Below are positions 1-7,596 of a DNA stretch of 34,178 bases, piece by piece (position 1 is the stretch's first letter; each line of letters opens with the position of its first letter). The stretch is taken from positions 1 to 34,178 of the forward strand of contig CAZSHN010000007.1 in assembly GCA_964607015.1 (NCBI GenBank). Reading direction: 5' to 3'. The notes under the pieces were generated by a model. That model was not told where the DNA came from, did not search any database, and saw only the letters and a list, made by a program, of their open reading frames with translations. Both the position numbers and the translations under genes were made by a program. Origin of the DNA: CAYUNN01 sp964607015 (GTDB lineage Bacteria; Patescibacteriota; Minisyncoccia; Minisyncoccales; JAGGXC01).

Positions 1-890
1 TTAACCCAAAAATCATTATCTTTTATAGTCAACGTAGTTTCTTCAGGAGAACCTATTTCAATATTAACAGGATTATAAAGTTCAAAAACAATTGTTTCAG
101 AAAATTCGGTTATTTCGTCATCAATTATTTCAACAGAAAAAGATTCTTCTGTATCTCCTGGGGTAAAAATTAAAAAACCAGGACCTGTCAAACGAAAATC
201 AGATCCTTCTGTAGCATCTCCTCCTATTATCCTATAACTAACTCTTATAACTCTACTAGAAGGTGAGGAAAGACTAACTGTTATTTCAGCAGTATTTTCT
301 CCTTCAGTTACTTCAAAATTAGACATTGAAAAATAAACATTATTCCCAGGAGGAGGTGGAGGTGGAGGTGGAGGTGGAGGCGTTACATCTCCTGCGTACC
401 ATCCCCCAGAAACAATTTCGTATTCGTCTTTAGTTTCTAAGTCAGTATGAAGTTTATATCCCATTCCGCTAGAAGTAGACACATATCGATAAGACCAAGT
501 TTTTCCAGAAGGAGCTTCTTGTTTAAACCTTGGATCTCCTACTTCTTCAATATAAGGATCAAGCACAAACTCTCCTTCAGAATAGAGTCCTTCACAATAA
601 TTATATCCGTCTGCTTCATCTTGAGGTTCTGCTTCTATATGACACCAATCTTCTTCATTTGCAGTAGAAGTAGGATAATGACCATGATCTGTATAATATA
701 ATTGAAGAGCGTCTCTTAAAGCATTAAGCTCGCCAGTCCTTTTTGAATCTCTTCCTTTTGCCTTGTTAGAGGTAACCCAAGAAAGAGCAAGCGCTACTAT
801 TAAAGAGAAAATTGCTATAGCAACTAATAACTCTAGCGCTCCAAAACCTTTCTTCTTTTTCTTTTTAAAATTTTTAAAAAAATTGATCAT
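1..890 (-). CDS. Type IV prepilin-like protein with Calx-beta domain (3' end missing)
   Basis: Reading from the ATG at 888-890 to the window edge gives 296 codons without a stop, so the C-terminus lies outside. Residues 9-14 are six lysines, followed by GFGALE and a hydrophobic stretch to about residue 37. This is a class III prepilin signal, with expected cleavage between G15 and F16 and the conserved Glu at mature position 5. A pseudopilin-like globular part follows (about 40-165, with YYTDHGHYPT near its start), then eleven prolines, then a Calx-beta-like domain (motifs VTEGE, ATEGSDF, DDE, ending DND). It is probably exported, processed by a prepilin peptidase and displayed on the surface with an adhesive or Ca-binding tip. 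A TATAAT box lies 11 nt upstream of the ATG. The assembly ATPase PilB is encoded far away at 24644. The family calls come from motifs only. Confidence 0.85.
   Translation of the reverse strand, partial: MINFFKNFKKKKKKGFGALELLVAIAIFSLIVALALSWVTSNKAKGRDSKRTGELNALRDALQLYYTDHGHYPTSTANEEDWCHIEAEPQDEADGYNYCEGLYSEGEFVLDPYIEEVGDPRFKQEAPSGKTWSYRYVSTSSGMGYKLHTDLETKDEYEIVSGGWYAGDVTPPPPPPPPPPPGNNVYFSMSNFEVTEGENTAEITVSLSSPSSRVIRVSYRIIGGDATEGSDFRLTGPGFLIFTPGDTEESFSVEIIDDEITEFSETIVFELYNPVNIEIGSPEETTLTIKDNDFWV
348..380 (-). repeat. Polyproline-coding short tandem repeat
   Basis: A run of alternating AGG/TGG triplets on the plus strand encodes eleven consecutive prolines on the minus strand. It separates the pilin part from the Calx-beta part of the protein. 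The 6-bp unit (GGTGGA) could vary in copy number by slippage, changing linker length without a frameshift. Confidence 0.9.
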
Positions 891-1000
891 TTTATTGAAT
901 TATTATAATTAGCACATTAGTATATTATAACTCTTAAGATTGTTTTAGTTAAGGAATGTATTTATTAATTTTATCATTATAAATATTGACGAGCAATTAA

Positions 1001-2716
1001 TTATTTCCCCAATTCTTTTATTAGCTCTTTTAAAGGTAAAGTGTTTAATATATCTTTCTTGCTTGTCCACCCTCTTCTTGCCTGCATAACTCCAAATTCC
1101 ATATACCTCAAATGATCTTTATGATGAGAATCGGCGTTGATAACAAGTTTTAATCCATAATCAATTGCCTTTTTAATATTAACATCATTTAAGTCTAGCC
1201 TCTTGGGAAAAGAATTAATTTCCAAAAAGATATTATATTTTTTTGCTGCCTCAAAAATTTTATCAATATCAACATCATACTGATCTCTTTCCTTTAAAAT
1301 TCTCCCTGTAGGATGAGAAATAATATTAACGAAGGGATTCTCCATTGCTTTTATAATCCTTTCTGTCATTTCTTCTCTGGAAAGCTTAAAAGAAGAATGA
1401 ATTCCAGCAATAACATAATCTAATTTTTCGAGAGCGTCATTGTTAATATCCAAAGAACCATCTTTTAAAATATTAACTTCTGCTCCTTGTAATAATTTAA
1501 AGTTTTTAAATTCTTTATTAAGACTATCTGTTTCCTTTCTTTGATTTTCTAAATCTTTTTCATCTAACCCATTTTCAATTCTCAAGAATTTAGTGTGATC
1601 GCTAATTCCTAAATACTGGTATCCTCTTTCAATAGCAGCTTCTGCTATTTCTTTAATAGAATGATTTCCTCCGTTCCAATTTGAATGACAATGAAGGTCC
1701 CCTTTTATATCTTCCAACTTAATTAAGTTTGGTAATTTGCCTTCTTCGGCCAACTCAACTTCTCCCCTGTCTTCTCTTAATTCGGGCTCCATCCAATCAA
1801 GTCCAATTTTTTTATAAACTCCTTTTTCGTTCCAACCAGCAATCATCTTCTTTCCTTTAAAAAGACCGTATTCATTAAGTTTCAACCCTTTCTTAATAGC
1901 AATTCTCCTCGTAGAAATATTATGATCTTTTGCTCCGGTAAAATATTGAAGAGCTGAACCATAACTTTTTTTGTTAACCACCCTTAAGTCTACATCGAAT
2001 CCTTCTTCCATTCTTACCGAGGATTTTGTTCTCCCCTTTCCCCATACCTTCGCTACGCCAGGAAGGTTAACAAAGTAATCCATTACTTTCTCTGGCTCTT
2101 TAGCAACAATCAGAAAATCTACATCCCCTATCGTTTCCTTCTTTCTTCTTACAGAACCTGCAACAGAAATCTTTTCTACCTCTTTCATTTTTTTTAAATT
2201 ATCTTCTATTCTTTTAACTTCAGGCAATATTTCTGAAAGAAGAAATCTCCCCTTACTTCTTTTAAAAAACTTAATTCCAGTTAAAATGTTTTTCTCTGTT
2301 TTTTCTCCAAAACCAGGAAGAGGAGCAATTTTATGCTCCCGAATAGCTTTTTCTAAGTCATCAACACTTTTAATGCCAAGCTTCTTGTAAAAAGTTTTAA
2401 TTGTCTTTGGCCCCACTCCTTCAATTGCCATTAATTCGTCTACGTCAACAGGAATCTTTTTTTTAAGCCGATCGTAATAATCTATTTTCCCTGTTTTAAG
2501 ATATTCTTCTATTTTTTCAGCCATGCTCTCTCCTATTCCAGAGAGATCAACTAAAGCTTTCTTCCCTCCTTTATTATAGATATCACTTACATCGTCTTCT
2601 AGGTTGTCTAAAATAATAGCAGCCTTCCTATAAGCTTGAGGCTTAAATTCTACGTCTTCCATTTCTAAGAATTCAGCTATCTCGGAAAACATTTGAGCAA
2701 TTTTTTTATTATTCAT
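1001..2716 (-). CDS. polX: DNA polymerase/3'-5' exonuclease PolX (family X with PHP domain)
   Basis: The protein has 571 residues. N-terminal helix-hairpin-helix segments (GIGESMAEKI, GVGPKTIKTF, GFGEKTEKN) are followed by a family X nucleotidyltransferase core with AGSVRRKKETIGDVDF, carrying the metal-binding DxD. The C-terminal PHP domain shows DLHCHSNW, GISDHT, GAEVNIL, ISHP and INADSHH. Bacterial PolX proteins of about 570 residues fill short gaps in base excision repair, and the PHP domain supplies a metal-dependent nuclease. I start at the ATG at 2714-2716, because the family begins at MNNKKIAQ; the 22 codons upstream in frame are coding sequence of the preceding gene. The start overlaps the stop of the MFS gene in ATGAATAA, suggesting translational coupling in a four-gene operon. 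Confidence 0.93.
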   Translation of the reverse strand: MNNKKIAQMFSEIAEFLEMEDVEFKPQAYRKAAIILDNLEDDVSDIYNKGGKKALVDLSGIGESMAEKIEEYLKTGKIDYYDRLKKKIPVDVDELMAIEGVGPKTIKTFYKKLGIKSVDDLEKAIREHKIAPLPGFGEKTEKNILTGIKFFKRSKGRFLLSEILPEVKRIEDNLKKMKEVEKISVAGSVRRKKETIGDVDFLIVAKEPEKVMDYFVNLPGVAKVWGKGRTKSSVRMEEGFDVDLRVVNKKSYGSALQYFTGAKDHNISTRRIAIKKGLKLNEYGLFKGKKMIAGWNEKGVYKKIGLDWMEPELREDRGEVELAEEGKLPNLIKLEDIKGDLHCHSNWNGGNHSIKEIAEAAIERGYQYLGISDHTKFLRIENGLDEKDLENQRKETDSLNKEFKNFKLLQGAEVNILKDGSLDINNDALEKLDYVIAGIHSSFKLSREEMTERIIKAMENPFVNIISHPTGRILKERDQYDVDIDKIFEAAKKYNIFLEINSFPKRLDLNDVNIKKAIDYGLKLVINADSHHKDHLRYMEFGVMQARRGWTSKKDILNTLPLKELIKELGK

Positions 2717-3365
2717 CTTTTTGAACTTTTTCTTTTTCAAAAATACATTTAAAGTTAATTCTTGCTCCATTATCAAAAACACCCTTAATTTCGTTTTTTA
2801 ATCCAAAAAGAATAAAGGTTGCAATCAGACCCATAATCCCTGCTCCGATAAAAACAAAATCAAAACCAAAAGAGCTAACCGCCCAACCGCCGATTACTCC
2901 GGAGACTCCTATTCCTAACCCATAAGCAGCATCATCTATACTCCATTCTGTTGCTTCTTTTCCTTCATCTATATGGCGAGTGAAAATAGCTCTCCAGCCA
3001 GAAACAGAAATAGCAATGCTAAGCCCATAAATTGCTTGAAGTAAATATATATGCCAAGGAACTTTAACAAATAAATATCCAAGAGGAACTATGCTCGCAA
3101 TAAAAAGACCCAAGACCATAAAGAAATAATCATCTTTTTCGCTAAGAAGACTATCGAGCAACATGCCAATTGGAATTACTAAAAGGGATTTAAGAATCCA
3201 ATATATTGAAACAGCAACTCCGACTACAAAAACAGATCCTCCTTGAATATTGTCAACAATGAAAATAGCAAAAATTGGATTAACCAACCCCCAAGCAGAC
3301 CAAAAAGATATATCGCTTAAGATTAAATACTTAACAACCTTGTTGGCGTTAATATTAATTTTCAT
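2709..3365 (-). CDS. Half-size major facilitator (MFS-like) membrane protein
   Basis: The 218 residues form about six membrane segments (roughly 10-37, 45-70, 82-100, 105-125, 145-165 and 168-190) and a hydrophilic tail. Full MFS transporters have 12 segments, so this is half-size, possibly working as a dimer or being a reduced member. The loop GMLLDSLLSEKDDYF between segments 2 and 3 resembles the MFS motif A position. No substrate can be assigned. It overlaps yjbQ upstream by 4 nt and polX downstream by 8 nt, so all are probably made from one mRNA. A split or truncated gene is possible, but no second half lies nearby. Confidence 0.7.
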   Translation of the reverse strand: MKININANKVVKYLILSDISFWSAWGLVNPIFAIFIVDNIQGGSVFVVGVAVSIYWILKSLLVIPIGMLLDSLLSEKDDYFFMVLGLFIASIVPLGYLFVKVPWHIYLLQAIYGLSIAISVSGWRAIFTRHIDEGKEATEWSIDDAAYGLGIGVSGVIGGWAVSSFGFDFVFIGAGIMGLIATFILFGLKNEIKGVFDNGARINFKCIFEKEKVQKDE

Positions 3366-3772
3366 CCTTCTAATATTTTTACTTTAATTTCTCTTTCTCT
3401 TTTCCTGTTATCAAAATCAAGAAAAACAATTTGCTGCCAGGTGCCCAGCATTAATTTTCCGTTTTCAATAGAAACATTTAAAAAAGGATTAATTAGTGCA
3501 GATCTGATATGGGCATAGCCATTACAATCTCCCCATTTCTTGCAATGCTCATAATCTTTAGACATAGGTACAAGATTATCCATGATTCTTTTTAAGTCGC
3601 TTACTGCCCCGCTTTCATATTCAATAGTAGTAATTCCTGAAGTTGACCCGGGACAAGAAATAAAACAAACTCCATCTTTTACCTTAGAGTCTCTAACCAT
3701 CTGAGAAACCTGGTCTGTAATATTAATGACATCATTGAACCCTTCTGTTTTTAAAGTAAAAGTTTTAATCAT
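3362..3772 (-). CDS. yjbQ: YjbQ/UPF0047 family protein (secondary thiamine-phosphate synthase-like)
   Basis: At 136 residues the protein matches the usual length of the UPF0047/COG0432 family. Family hallmarks are the central CPGSTSGITTIEYE, NGYAHIRSAL with its conserved His, and the C-terminal GTWQQIVFLDFDNRKREREI. Members form compact trimers; weak thiamine-phosphate synthase activity has been reported for the family, but the physiological role is unsettled. The start overlaps the stop of the repeat-protein gene upstream (ATGATTAA), and its stop overlaps the MFS start. The residues before the Ile-Thr-Thr-Ile-Glu stretch depart from the more common HTTAGVTINE form. Confidence 0.85.
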   Translation of the reverse strand: MIKTFTLKTEGFNDVINITDQVSQMVRDSKVKDGVCFISCPGSTSGITTIEYESGAVSDLKRIMDNLVPMSKDYEHCKKWGDCNGYAHIRSALINPFLNVSIENGKLMLGTWQQIVFLDFDNRKREREIKVKILEG

Positions 3773-4592
3773 ATCTTTTTTCGTTTAAATCATCTACCTC
3801 ATGAATGTTATTATCTTGCTCATTGTTTTGATAATCACTTTTTTCTTGAGGAGCTTCTAATGCCTTTATTCTATCTTTCAAGGTTTCCATAGCCTTGGAA
3901 AGATTTTGAACAATTAAATTTATCTGATTATCTTTATTTCTATAATCCTCTTCCAGTTTTTTCTTTGCCTTATATTCTTCTTTTAGCATATCGAAATAGT
4001 CTTTACTGACCTGAACATAGTCATGACCATGGTCAGCAAAGCCATTTTTCCTTTGACTATAGTCAGATTTAAAACTTTGACCCCTGTTCAGACCACCGTC
4101 AAATCTTCCTTGACTATGGTCAGGTTCTTTTTGACTATAGTCAGAACTTTCTTGACTATGGTCAGAAGAACTACTAAAACCTTCTTTTTTTATTTTTTTG
4201 TCTCTTTCTGAATCGAGAACACCCTCCTGACTATGCTCATGACCATGGTCAGAACTTTCTTGACTATGGTCAGAGGCCTTTTGACTATAGTCAGATTTAG
4301 TTTGACTATGGTCAAACCTTCTTTGAGTATAGTCAAAATTACTATTAGTACCTTCTTTGACCATGTTCAGGAAGGGAATTGAGTATTCCCAATGATATAA
4401 TTCTTGGCCATGATCGTCTATCCCTTCAGAAACCTTAACAATATTCGAAGTTCTCTCTCTAATAAGACTAGGAGGGTCGTCCCATCTAAGACCACTTCTT
4501 TTCAGCTCATCAGAAAGCCTCCTTCTAAGAGTGCTCTTAGAAATCCCGGCATATTTGACTGCTTGTTTTGCCTTTAAGTATTCTTCTTGCAT
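3765..4592 (-). CDS. HTH-like protein with D-(Y/H)-S-Q heptad repeats and a coiled coil
   Basis: I do not recognise this 275-residue family. The N-terminus (about 1-30) contains LKAKQAVKYAGISKSTLRRR, which looks like a helix-turn-helix of the MerR/excisionase type. Residues about 30-85 form a compact basic region. Residues about 90-195 carry repeats of seven residues with the core DYSQ or DHSQ. Residues about 195-245 are a charged, predicted coiled coil (LKEEYKAKKKLEEDYRNKDN onward), and the tail is acidic. At the DNA level each repeat is a near-perfect palindrome, described separately. It is the first gene of the operon with yjbQ, the MFS gene and polX. A TATAAT box ends 7 nt before the ATG, so the mRNA may be leaderless. 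A DNA-binding or structural role is inferred from domain layout only. Confidence 0.75.
   Translation of the reverse strand: MQEEYLKAKQAVKYAGISKSTLRRRLSDELKRSGLRWDDPPSLIRERTSNIVKVSEGIDDHGQELYHWEYSIPFLNMVKEGTNSNFDYTQRRFDHSQTKSDYSQKASDHSQESSDHGHEHSQEGVLDSERDKKIKKEGFSSSSDHSQESSDYSQKEPDHSQGRFDGGLNRGQSFKSDYSQRKNGFADHGHDYVQVSKDYFDMLKEEYKAKKKLEEDYRNKDNQINLIVQNLSKAMETLKDRIKALEAPQEKSDYQNNEQDNNIHEVDDLNEKRYD
4024..4370. repeat. Iteron-like array of TGACTATRGTCA palindromes, 21-bp period
   Basis: Twelve-base palindromic units begin at 4024, 4054, 4111, 4132, 4153, 4240, 4261, 4282 and 4303. Degenerate copies begin at 4090, 4228, 4324 and 4359. The units TGACTATAGTCA and TGACCATGGTCA are perfect palindromes; the TGACTATGGTCA form differs by one position. 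Units at 4090/4111/4132/4153 and 4240/4261/4282/4303/4324 are spaced exactly 21 bp, two helical turns and seven codons. The whole array is inside the coding region of the HTH-like protein, where each unit encodes D-Y/H-S-Q. Confidence 0.9.
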
Positions 4593-4599
4593 CGTTATT

Positions 4600-4605
4600 A
4601 TTATA
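4600..4605 (-). promoter_or_regulatory. -10 box of the repeat-protein operon
   Basis: The minus strand reads TATAAT, then seven bases, then the ATG at 4592. No convincing -35 is present; the expected position is the A/T run of the terminator next door. A start 6-7 nt downstream of the box would fall at or next to the ATG, giving a leaderless transcript. Confidence 0.45.
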
Positions 4606-4621
4606 GAACTAATTATGAAAT

Positions 4622-4650
4622 AAAAAAACCGCTTTTGTGGATTAAAGCGG
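4622..4650 (-). terminator. Rho-independent terminator after the flippase-like gene
   Basis: CCGCTTT (4629-4635) pairs with AAAGCGG (4644-4650) around an 8-nt loop. On the minus strand the stem is followed by seven T. It ends transcription from the gene at 4676-5728 just before the promoter of the next operon. Confidence 0.85.
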
Positions 4651-4675
4651 GGGGAGGATAGGAGAAGATTACTAG

Positions 4676-5728
4676 TTATTCTTCAAAAAAAGAGGATTTC
4701 TTATCAGAAACAATACTACCAACAAAACCTGTAATCTTCATTCCTGCTAATTTCATCCCTATTTTTATTAAGAAGAAAATACCAGCCAAAACCATTAAAA
4801 TATCAAATGATCTTATCAATAACGCGAAAGCAACTCCTACGTTCGCTCCTAACCCTAAAGATTCAAACACTATACTTTCTATAGCTTCTAAACTACCAAG
4901 CATAGCAGGGACAGGAATTAAAGAAGATAAATTAAAAAATCCATAGACAGAAAGTGCGTTTAAAATACCCGTTCCTCCCTGAAAGAAGAATATTAAAGCC
5001 CAAATTCTAGCCAGTATTAACAAATATTTTAAAAAGGCTAAAGTTAACCCAGTCCACATACTTCTTTTCCTAAGCCCAAAGAACTCAAGAACTTCTTTTT
5101 CTGCGTTCATGATTATCCTTCCGCCTCTTTTCTCTTCAACTTTTTTCTTGCTAGATCCGAAAATCTTTAAAACAACCTCTAAAATACTCTCTTTTTTAAA
5201 GCTCTTAATATAGAAAACTCCAAGTAAAACAACAAAAAGAATTGTAACCCCAGAACCGAAGAAGATCATTTTTCCTGAAGGAAAGTAGCCTGACAAAGCA
5301 GGAAAAATAATTAAACCTAGAATAAGAAAAGGAAAGAAAGCACTAGCATCCATTACCTTGTTTACAAAAGCTGCTGCGATACTCTTTTTCCACGACAATC
5401 GGTAAACTTTTTTCAAAACATAAATTATCAAAAATTCCCCACCTAGAATAGCAACTGGGGTTAGAAAAGAAACGGCAAATCCTGCCGTCCAAAGCTCTAC
5501 TGTTTTTGGAAGAGAAATATCTCTTCCATATTTTTTAACAACATATTTCAATCTTAAAATACTAACCAAAGCAATAAGAGCAGTTAAAAATAAAACCAAA
5601 AAAAGCCCTTGCCAAGAAAACAAGGAAAGAGCCTTGATAATCTCTTCTGTTCCTACTTCCGTTGTAACAAAACTGAATATCGCTAGTCCTATTATTAGAG
5701 AGATAGCAAAGAAAATTATCTTTCGCAT
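4676..5728 (-). CDS. Flippase-like integral membrane protein (UPF0104 / LPG synthase TM family)
   Basis: The 350 residues hold about eight or nine hydrophobic segments, starting with one at 4-24. Family-like features are LRLKYVVKKYG in the first loop, AGFAVSFLTPVAILGGEF, and SLIPVPAMLGSLEAIE near the C-terminus; the last resembles the P-x-P-GxxGxxE block of COG0392 proteins. Members of this family move or flip lipids or lipid-linked compounds, and one branch is the membrane part of lysyl-phosphatidylglycerol synthase; no soluble synthase domain is present here. The substrate is unknown. A TATAAT box lies 10 nt upstream of the ATG and a terminator follows, so it is probably a single-gene transcript. 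Confidence 0.8.
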   Translation of the reverse strand: MRKIIFFAISLIIGLAIFSFVTTEVGTEEIIKALSLFSWQGLFLVLFLTALIALVSILRLKYVVKKYGRDISLPKTVELWTAGFAVSFLTPVAILGGEFLIIYVLKKVYRLSWKKSIAAAFVNKVMDASAFFPFLILGLIIFPALSGYFPSGKMIFFGSGVTILFVVLLGVFYIKSFKKESILEVVLKIFGSSKKKVEEKRGGRIIMNAEKEVLEFFGLRKRSMWTGLTLAFLKYLLILARIWALIFFFQGGTGILNALSVYGFFNLSSLIPVPAMLGSLEAIESIVFESLGLGANVGVAFALLIRSFDILMVLAGIFFLIKIGMKLAGMKITGFVGSIVSDKKSSFFEE

Positions 5729-5738
5729 ACAATTAGAT

Positions 5739-5766
5739 ATTATACATAACTTTCAAAAAAATCAAA
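5739..5766 (-). promoter_or_regulatory. Promoter of the flippase-like gene
   Basis: On the minus strand TTTGAT (5761-5766), a 16-bp spacer and TATAAT (5739-5744) are followed by 10 nt and the ATG. The predicted leader is only about 3 nt. The -35 match is moderate. Confidence 0.45.
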
Positions 5767-5770
5767 ATTG

Positions 5771-6505
5771 TCACTCATTTAAAAAATTAGAAAGTGTTTC
5801 TGCGTTTTTAACAGCATTCCCTTTAGCATCATTATTAAAGTAACAATAAACTTCTAAGCCATCTTCCAGATACTTTTTAATTTTATTCGCTAACTCTTTT
5901 AATTCTTTTTTAGAATAACTAGAGCTATATAATTTATCTCTTCCATGCATCCTAATATAAACAAAGTCTCCTTTTGGATCTTTAATGCTTGGCCAAGCAG
6001 GGGAGTCAATTACAGAGAAAGATAAATTTTTATTTTTCTCAAAAACATTATAAATTTCGGAGGAAAGCCAGCTTTGATGACGAAACTCAAAAGCAAATTT
6101 TAAACTATTGCCACTAATAATATCTATAAAATTCTCTAACCTTTCTTTGTTTTTCTTCCAATTGGGAGGAAATTGAAACAAAAAAGGTCCAAGTTTCGGA
6201 CCAAGTTTTTTTGCTCTTTCTAGTAAATTATTCCAAGGCTCTTTACAATCTTTAAGCTTTTTAATATGAGTAATATACCTGCTAGCTTTTACGGAAAAAA
6301 TAAAATCGTCTGATACTTCATTTTTCCAATTAGAAAAAGTCTTTCCTTTTGGTAAGTGATAAAAAGGACTATTCAATTCAACTGAATTAAAACGAGCAGA
6401 AAAATACTCAAGTTTCTTTTTTTTCTCCAGATCTTCAGGGTAAAAAACTCCTTTCTCCCAATGAGAATAACTAAATCCTGAAGTACCAATAAACAAACCT
6501 TTCAT
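5771..6505 (-). CDS. DUF72 family protein
   Basis: At 244 residues this has the usual DUF72 length. It opens with the family signature IGTSGFSYSHW, then FNSVELNSPFYHLP, FIFSVKASRYITH, GPFLFQFPPNW, FAFEFRHQSW, VYIRMHGRD and YCYFNNDAKGNAVKNA. The family adopts a TIM-barrel-like fold and is widespread in bacteria and archaea, but its reaction is not established. It is divergent from the RtcA-like gene, and its -10 box lies 8 nt before the ATG. Confidence 0.92.
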   Translation of the reverse strand: MKGLFIGTSGFSYSHWEKGVFYPEDLEKKKKLEYFSARFNSVELNSPFYHLPKGKTFSNWKNEVSDDFIFSVKASRYITHIKKLKDCKEPWNNLLERAKKLGPKLGPFLFQFPPNWKKNKERLENFIDIISGNSLKFAFEFRHQSWLSSEIYNVFEKNKNLSFSVIDSPAWPSIKDPKGDFVYIRMHGRDKLYSSSYSKKELKELANKIKKYLEDGLEVYCYFNNDAKGNAVKNAETLSNFLNE

Positions 6506-6513
6506 CTCTTTTT

Positions 6514-6541
6514 ATTATAAGGGTTGTTTTAAAAAATCAAA
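6514..6541 (-). promoter_or_regulatory. Promoter of the DUF72 gene
   Basis: The minus strand has TTTGAT (6536-6541), a 16-bp spacer, TATAAT (6514-6519), then 8 nt to the ATG at 6505. This predicts a leader of 1-2 nt. A plus-strand TATAAT at 6545-6550 could serve the divergent gene at 6570. Confidence 0.5.
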
Positions 6542-6569
6542 ATTTATAATAAAATAATATAAAGAGATT

Positions 6570-7586
6570 ATGTTGGAAATAGATGGTTCTTTTGGTGAAT
6601 CTAGTAAGCAGATTATAAAAACTTCTTCCGTGCTTTCAGCAATCACCGGAAAACCATGCCACATTTTTAATATAAGAAAATCTTCCTCTAATCCAGAACC
6701 GGAAAACCAAAGTTTGATAAATTTACAAACTCTAGCATATCTTTGTAACGGGAGAATTGAAGAAAAAGAAAAAGAAATAACTTTCTGGCCTGGAAAAATT
6801 GAAGAAGGAAAAAATTCTATTTGTGTGAATCTTCCAGCAGCAAGTAGTATTCCTTTTTTTCTAAAAAACTTAATTGTGCTTGGTTGTTCTACTGAAAAAG
6901 ATATTAATATTAATATCGAGGGAGGAGCAACCGATACCTTCTTTTCTCAAACAATGGATTACTTCAGCCATTGTTTTTTAAATTTAATAAAAAGAATAGG
7001 AATTAAAGTAGAGATAAATGTTTTAAAAAGAGGATACTACCCTCAAGGAGGAGCAAAATTAAAAACAATAATCCATTCTTCTAAAATAGAAAAAATTAAT
7101 TTAACAGAAAGAGGAGAGCTAAGAAAGATCTTAATAATATCGGGGGCATCAAAATCGCTAGAAGAAAAAAACGTAGCCCAAAGACAAATTGCTGGAACAA
7201 AAGAAATCCTTGGAAAACTAAATCTTCCCATTGAAGAAAAAATAGAATATCACCAATCAGACTCTCCTGGGAGTCATGTTTGCTTAATAGGAAATTTTAA
7301 AAATACAACAATCGGATCTTACAGCTTAGGAAAACTAGGAAAAAGAGCAGAGGATGTAGGAAAAGAATCAGCCCTTGATCTTTTAAAAAAAGAAAGAACA
7401 AAAGCATGTATTGATGAACATTCTTTAGATCAAATTTTAATCTATATGGCACTTTCAAGAAAGAAAGCAACAATAACAGCGCCAACAATAAATGATTACT
7501 GTAGAACGAACATCTGGGTAATTGAAAAATTTATATCAGGAAATTTTAAAATAAAAGAGTCCAAGATAACTTGGACTCCTAAATAA
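6570..7586 (+). CDS. rtcA: RNA 3'-terminal phosphate cyclase-like protein, catalytic His replaced by Tyr
   Basis: The 338 residues align in length and order with RtcA: IDGSFGE at the N-terminus, IEGGATDTFFSQTMDYF, RGYYPQGGAK, SPGSHVCL, LGKLGKRAEDVG, DEHSLDQILIYMAL and TNIWVIEKF at the end. RtcA converts RNA 3'-phosphate ends to 2',3'-cyclic phosphates through a covalent His-AMP (His309 in E. coli). Here the aligned position is Tyr310 (codon 7497-7499), in NDYCRTNI where related proteins have a His four residues before the Asn. The N-terminal GEGGGQ motif is GESSKQ (9-14). The usual reaction is therefore unlikely; the protein may be an RNA-binding pseudo-enzyme comparable to eukaryotic Rcl1. 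The reading frame is intact, arguing against a pseudogene. Confidence 0.85.
   Translation: MLEIDGSFGESSKQIIKTSSVLSAITGKPCHIFNIRKSSSNPEPENQSLINLQTLAYLCNGRIEEKEKEITFWPGKIEEGKNSICVNLPAASSIPFFLKNLIVLGCSTEKDININIEGGATDTFFSQTMDYFSHCFLNLIKRIGIKVEINVLKRGYYPQGGAKLKTIIHSSKIEKINLTERGELRKILIISGASKSLEEKNVAQRQIAGTKEILGKLNLPIEEKIEYHQSDSPGSHVCLIGNFKNTTIGSYSLGKLGKRAEDVGKESALDLLKKERTKACIDEHSLDQILIYMALSRKKATITAPTINDYCRTNIWVIEKFISGNFKIKESKITWTPK
7557..7578 (-). terminator. Hairpin terminator for the convergent minus-strand genes
   Basis: GAGTCCAAG and CTTGGACTC form a 9-bp stem with loop ATAA. On the minus strand it is followed by TTTTATTTT. It lies inside the last codons of the RtcA-like gene and probably ends the transcript of the gene at 7597-7929. 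Confidence 0.65.
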
Positions 7587-7596
7587 ATCTCTTTTC

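Noticed and set aside
447..701. 84-codon plus-strand ORF
   Set aside because: It is the antisense shadow of the pilin gene, whose translation has clear domain motifs.
2717..2782. Longer PolX with 22 extra N-terminal residues
   Set aside because: These codons overlap the end of the MFS gene in another frame, and the family N-terminus matches the later ATG.
4023..4211. 62-codon plus-strand ORF with LTMVR repeats
   Set aside because: It is the antisense reading of the palindrome array; the repeated peptide arises automatically from the palindromes.
4024..4370. CRISPR-like repeat array
   Set aside because: Units are 12-bp palindromes with 9-bp intervals, inside an intact coding frame, and there are no unique spacers of CRISPR length.
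6570..7586. RtcA-like gene as a pseudogene
   Set aside because: The frame is full length with conserved framework motifs; only catalytic positions differ.
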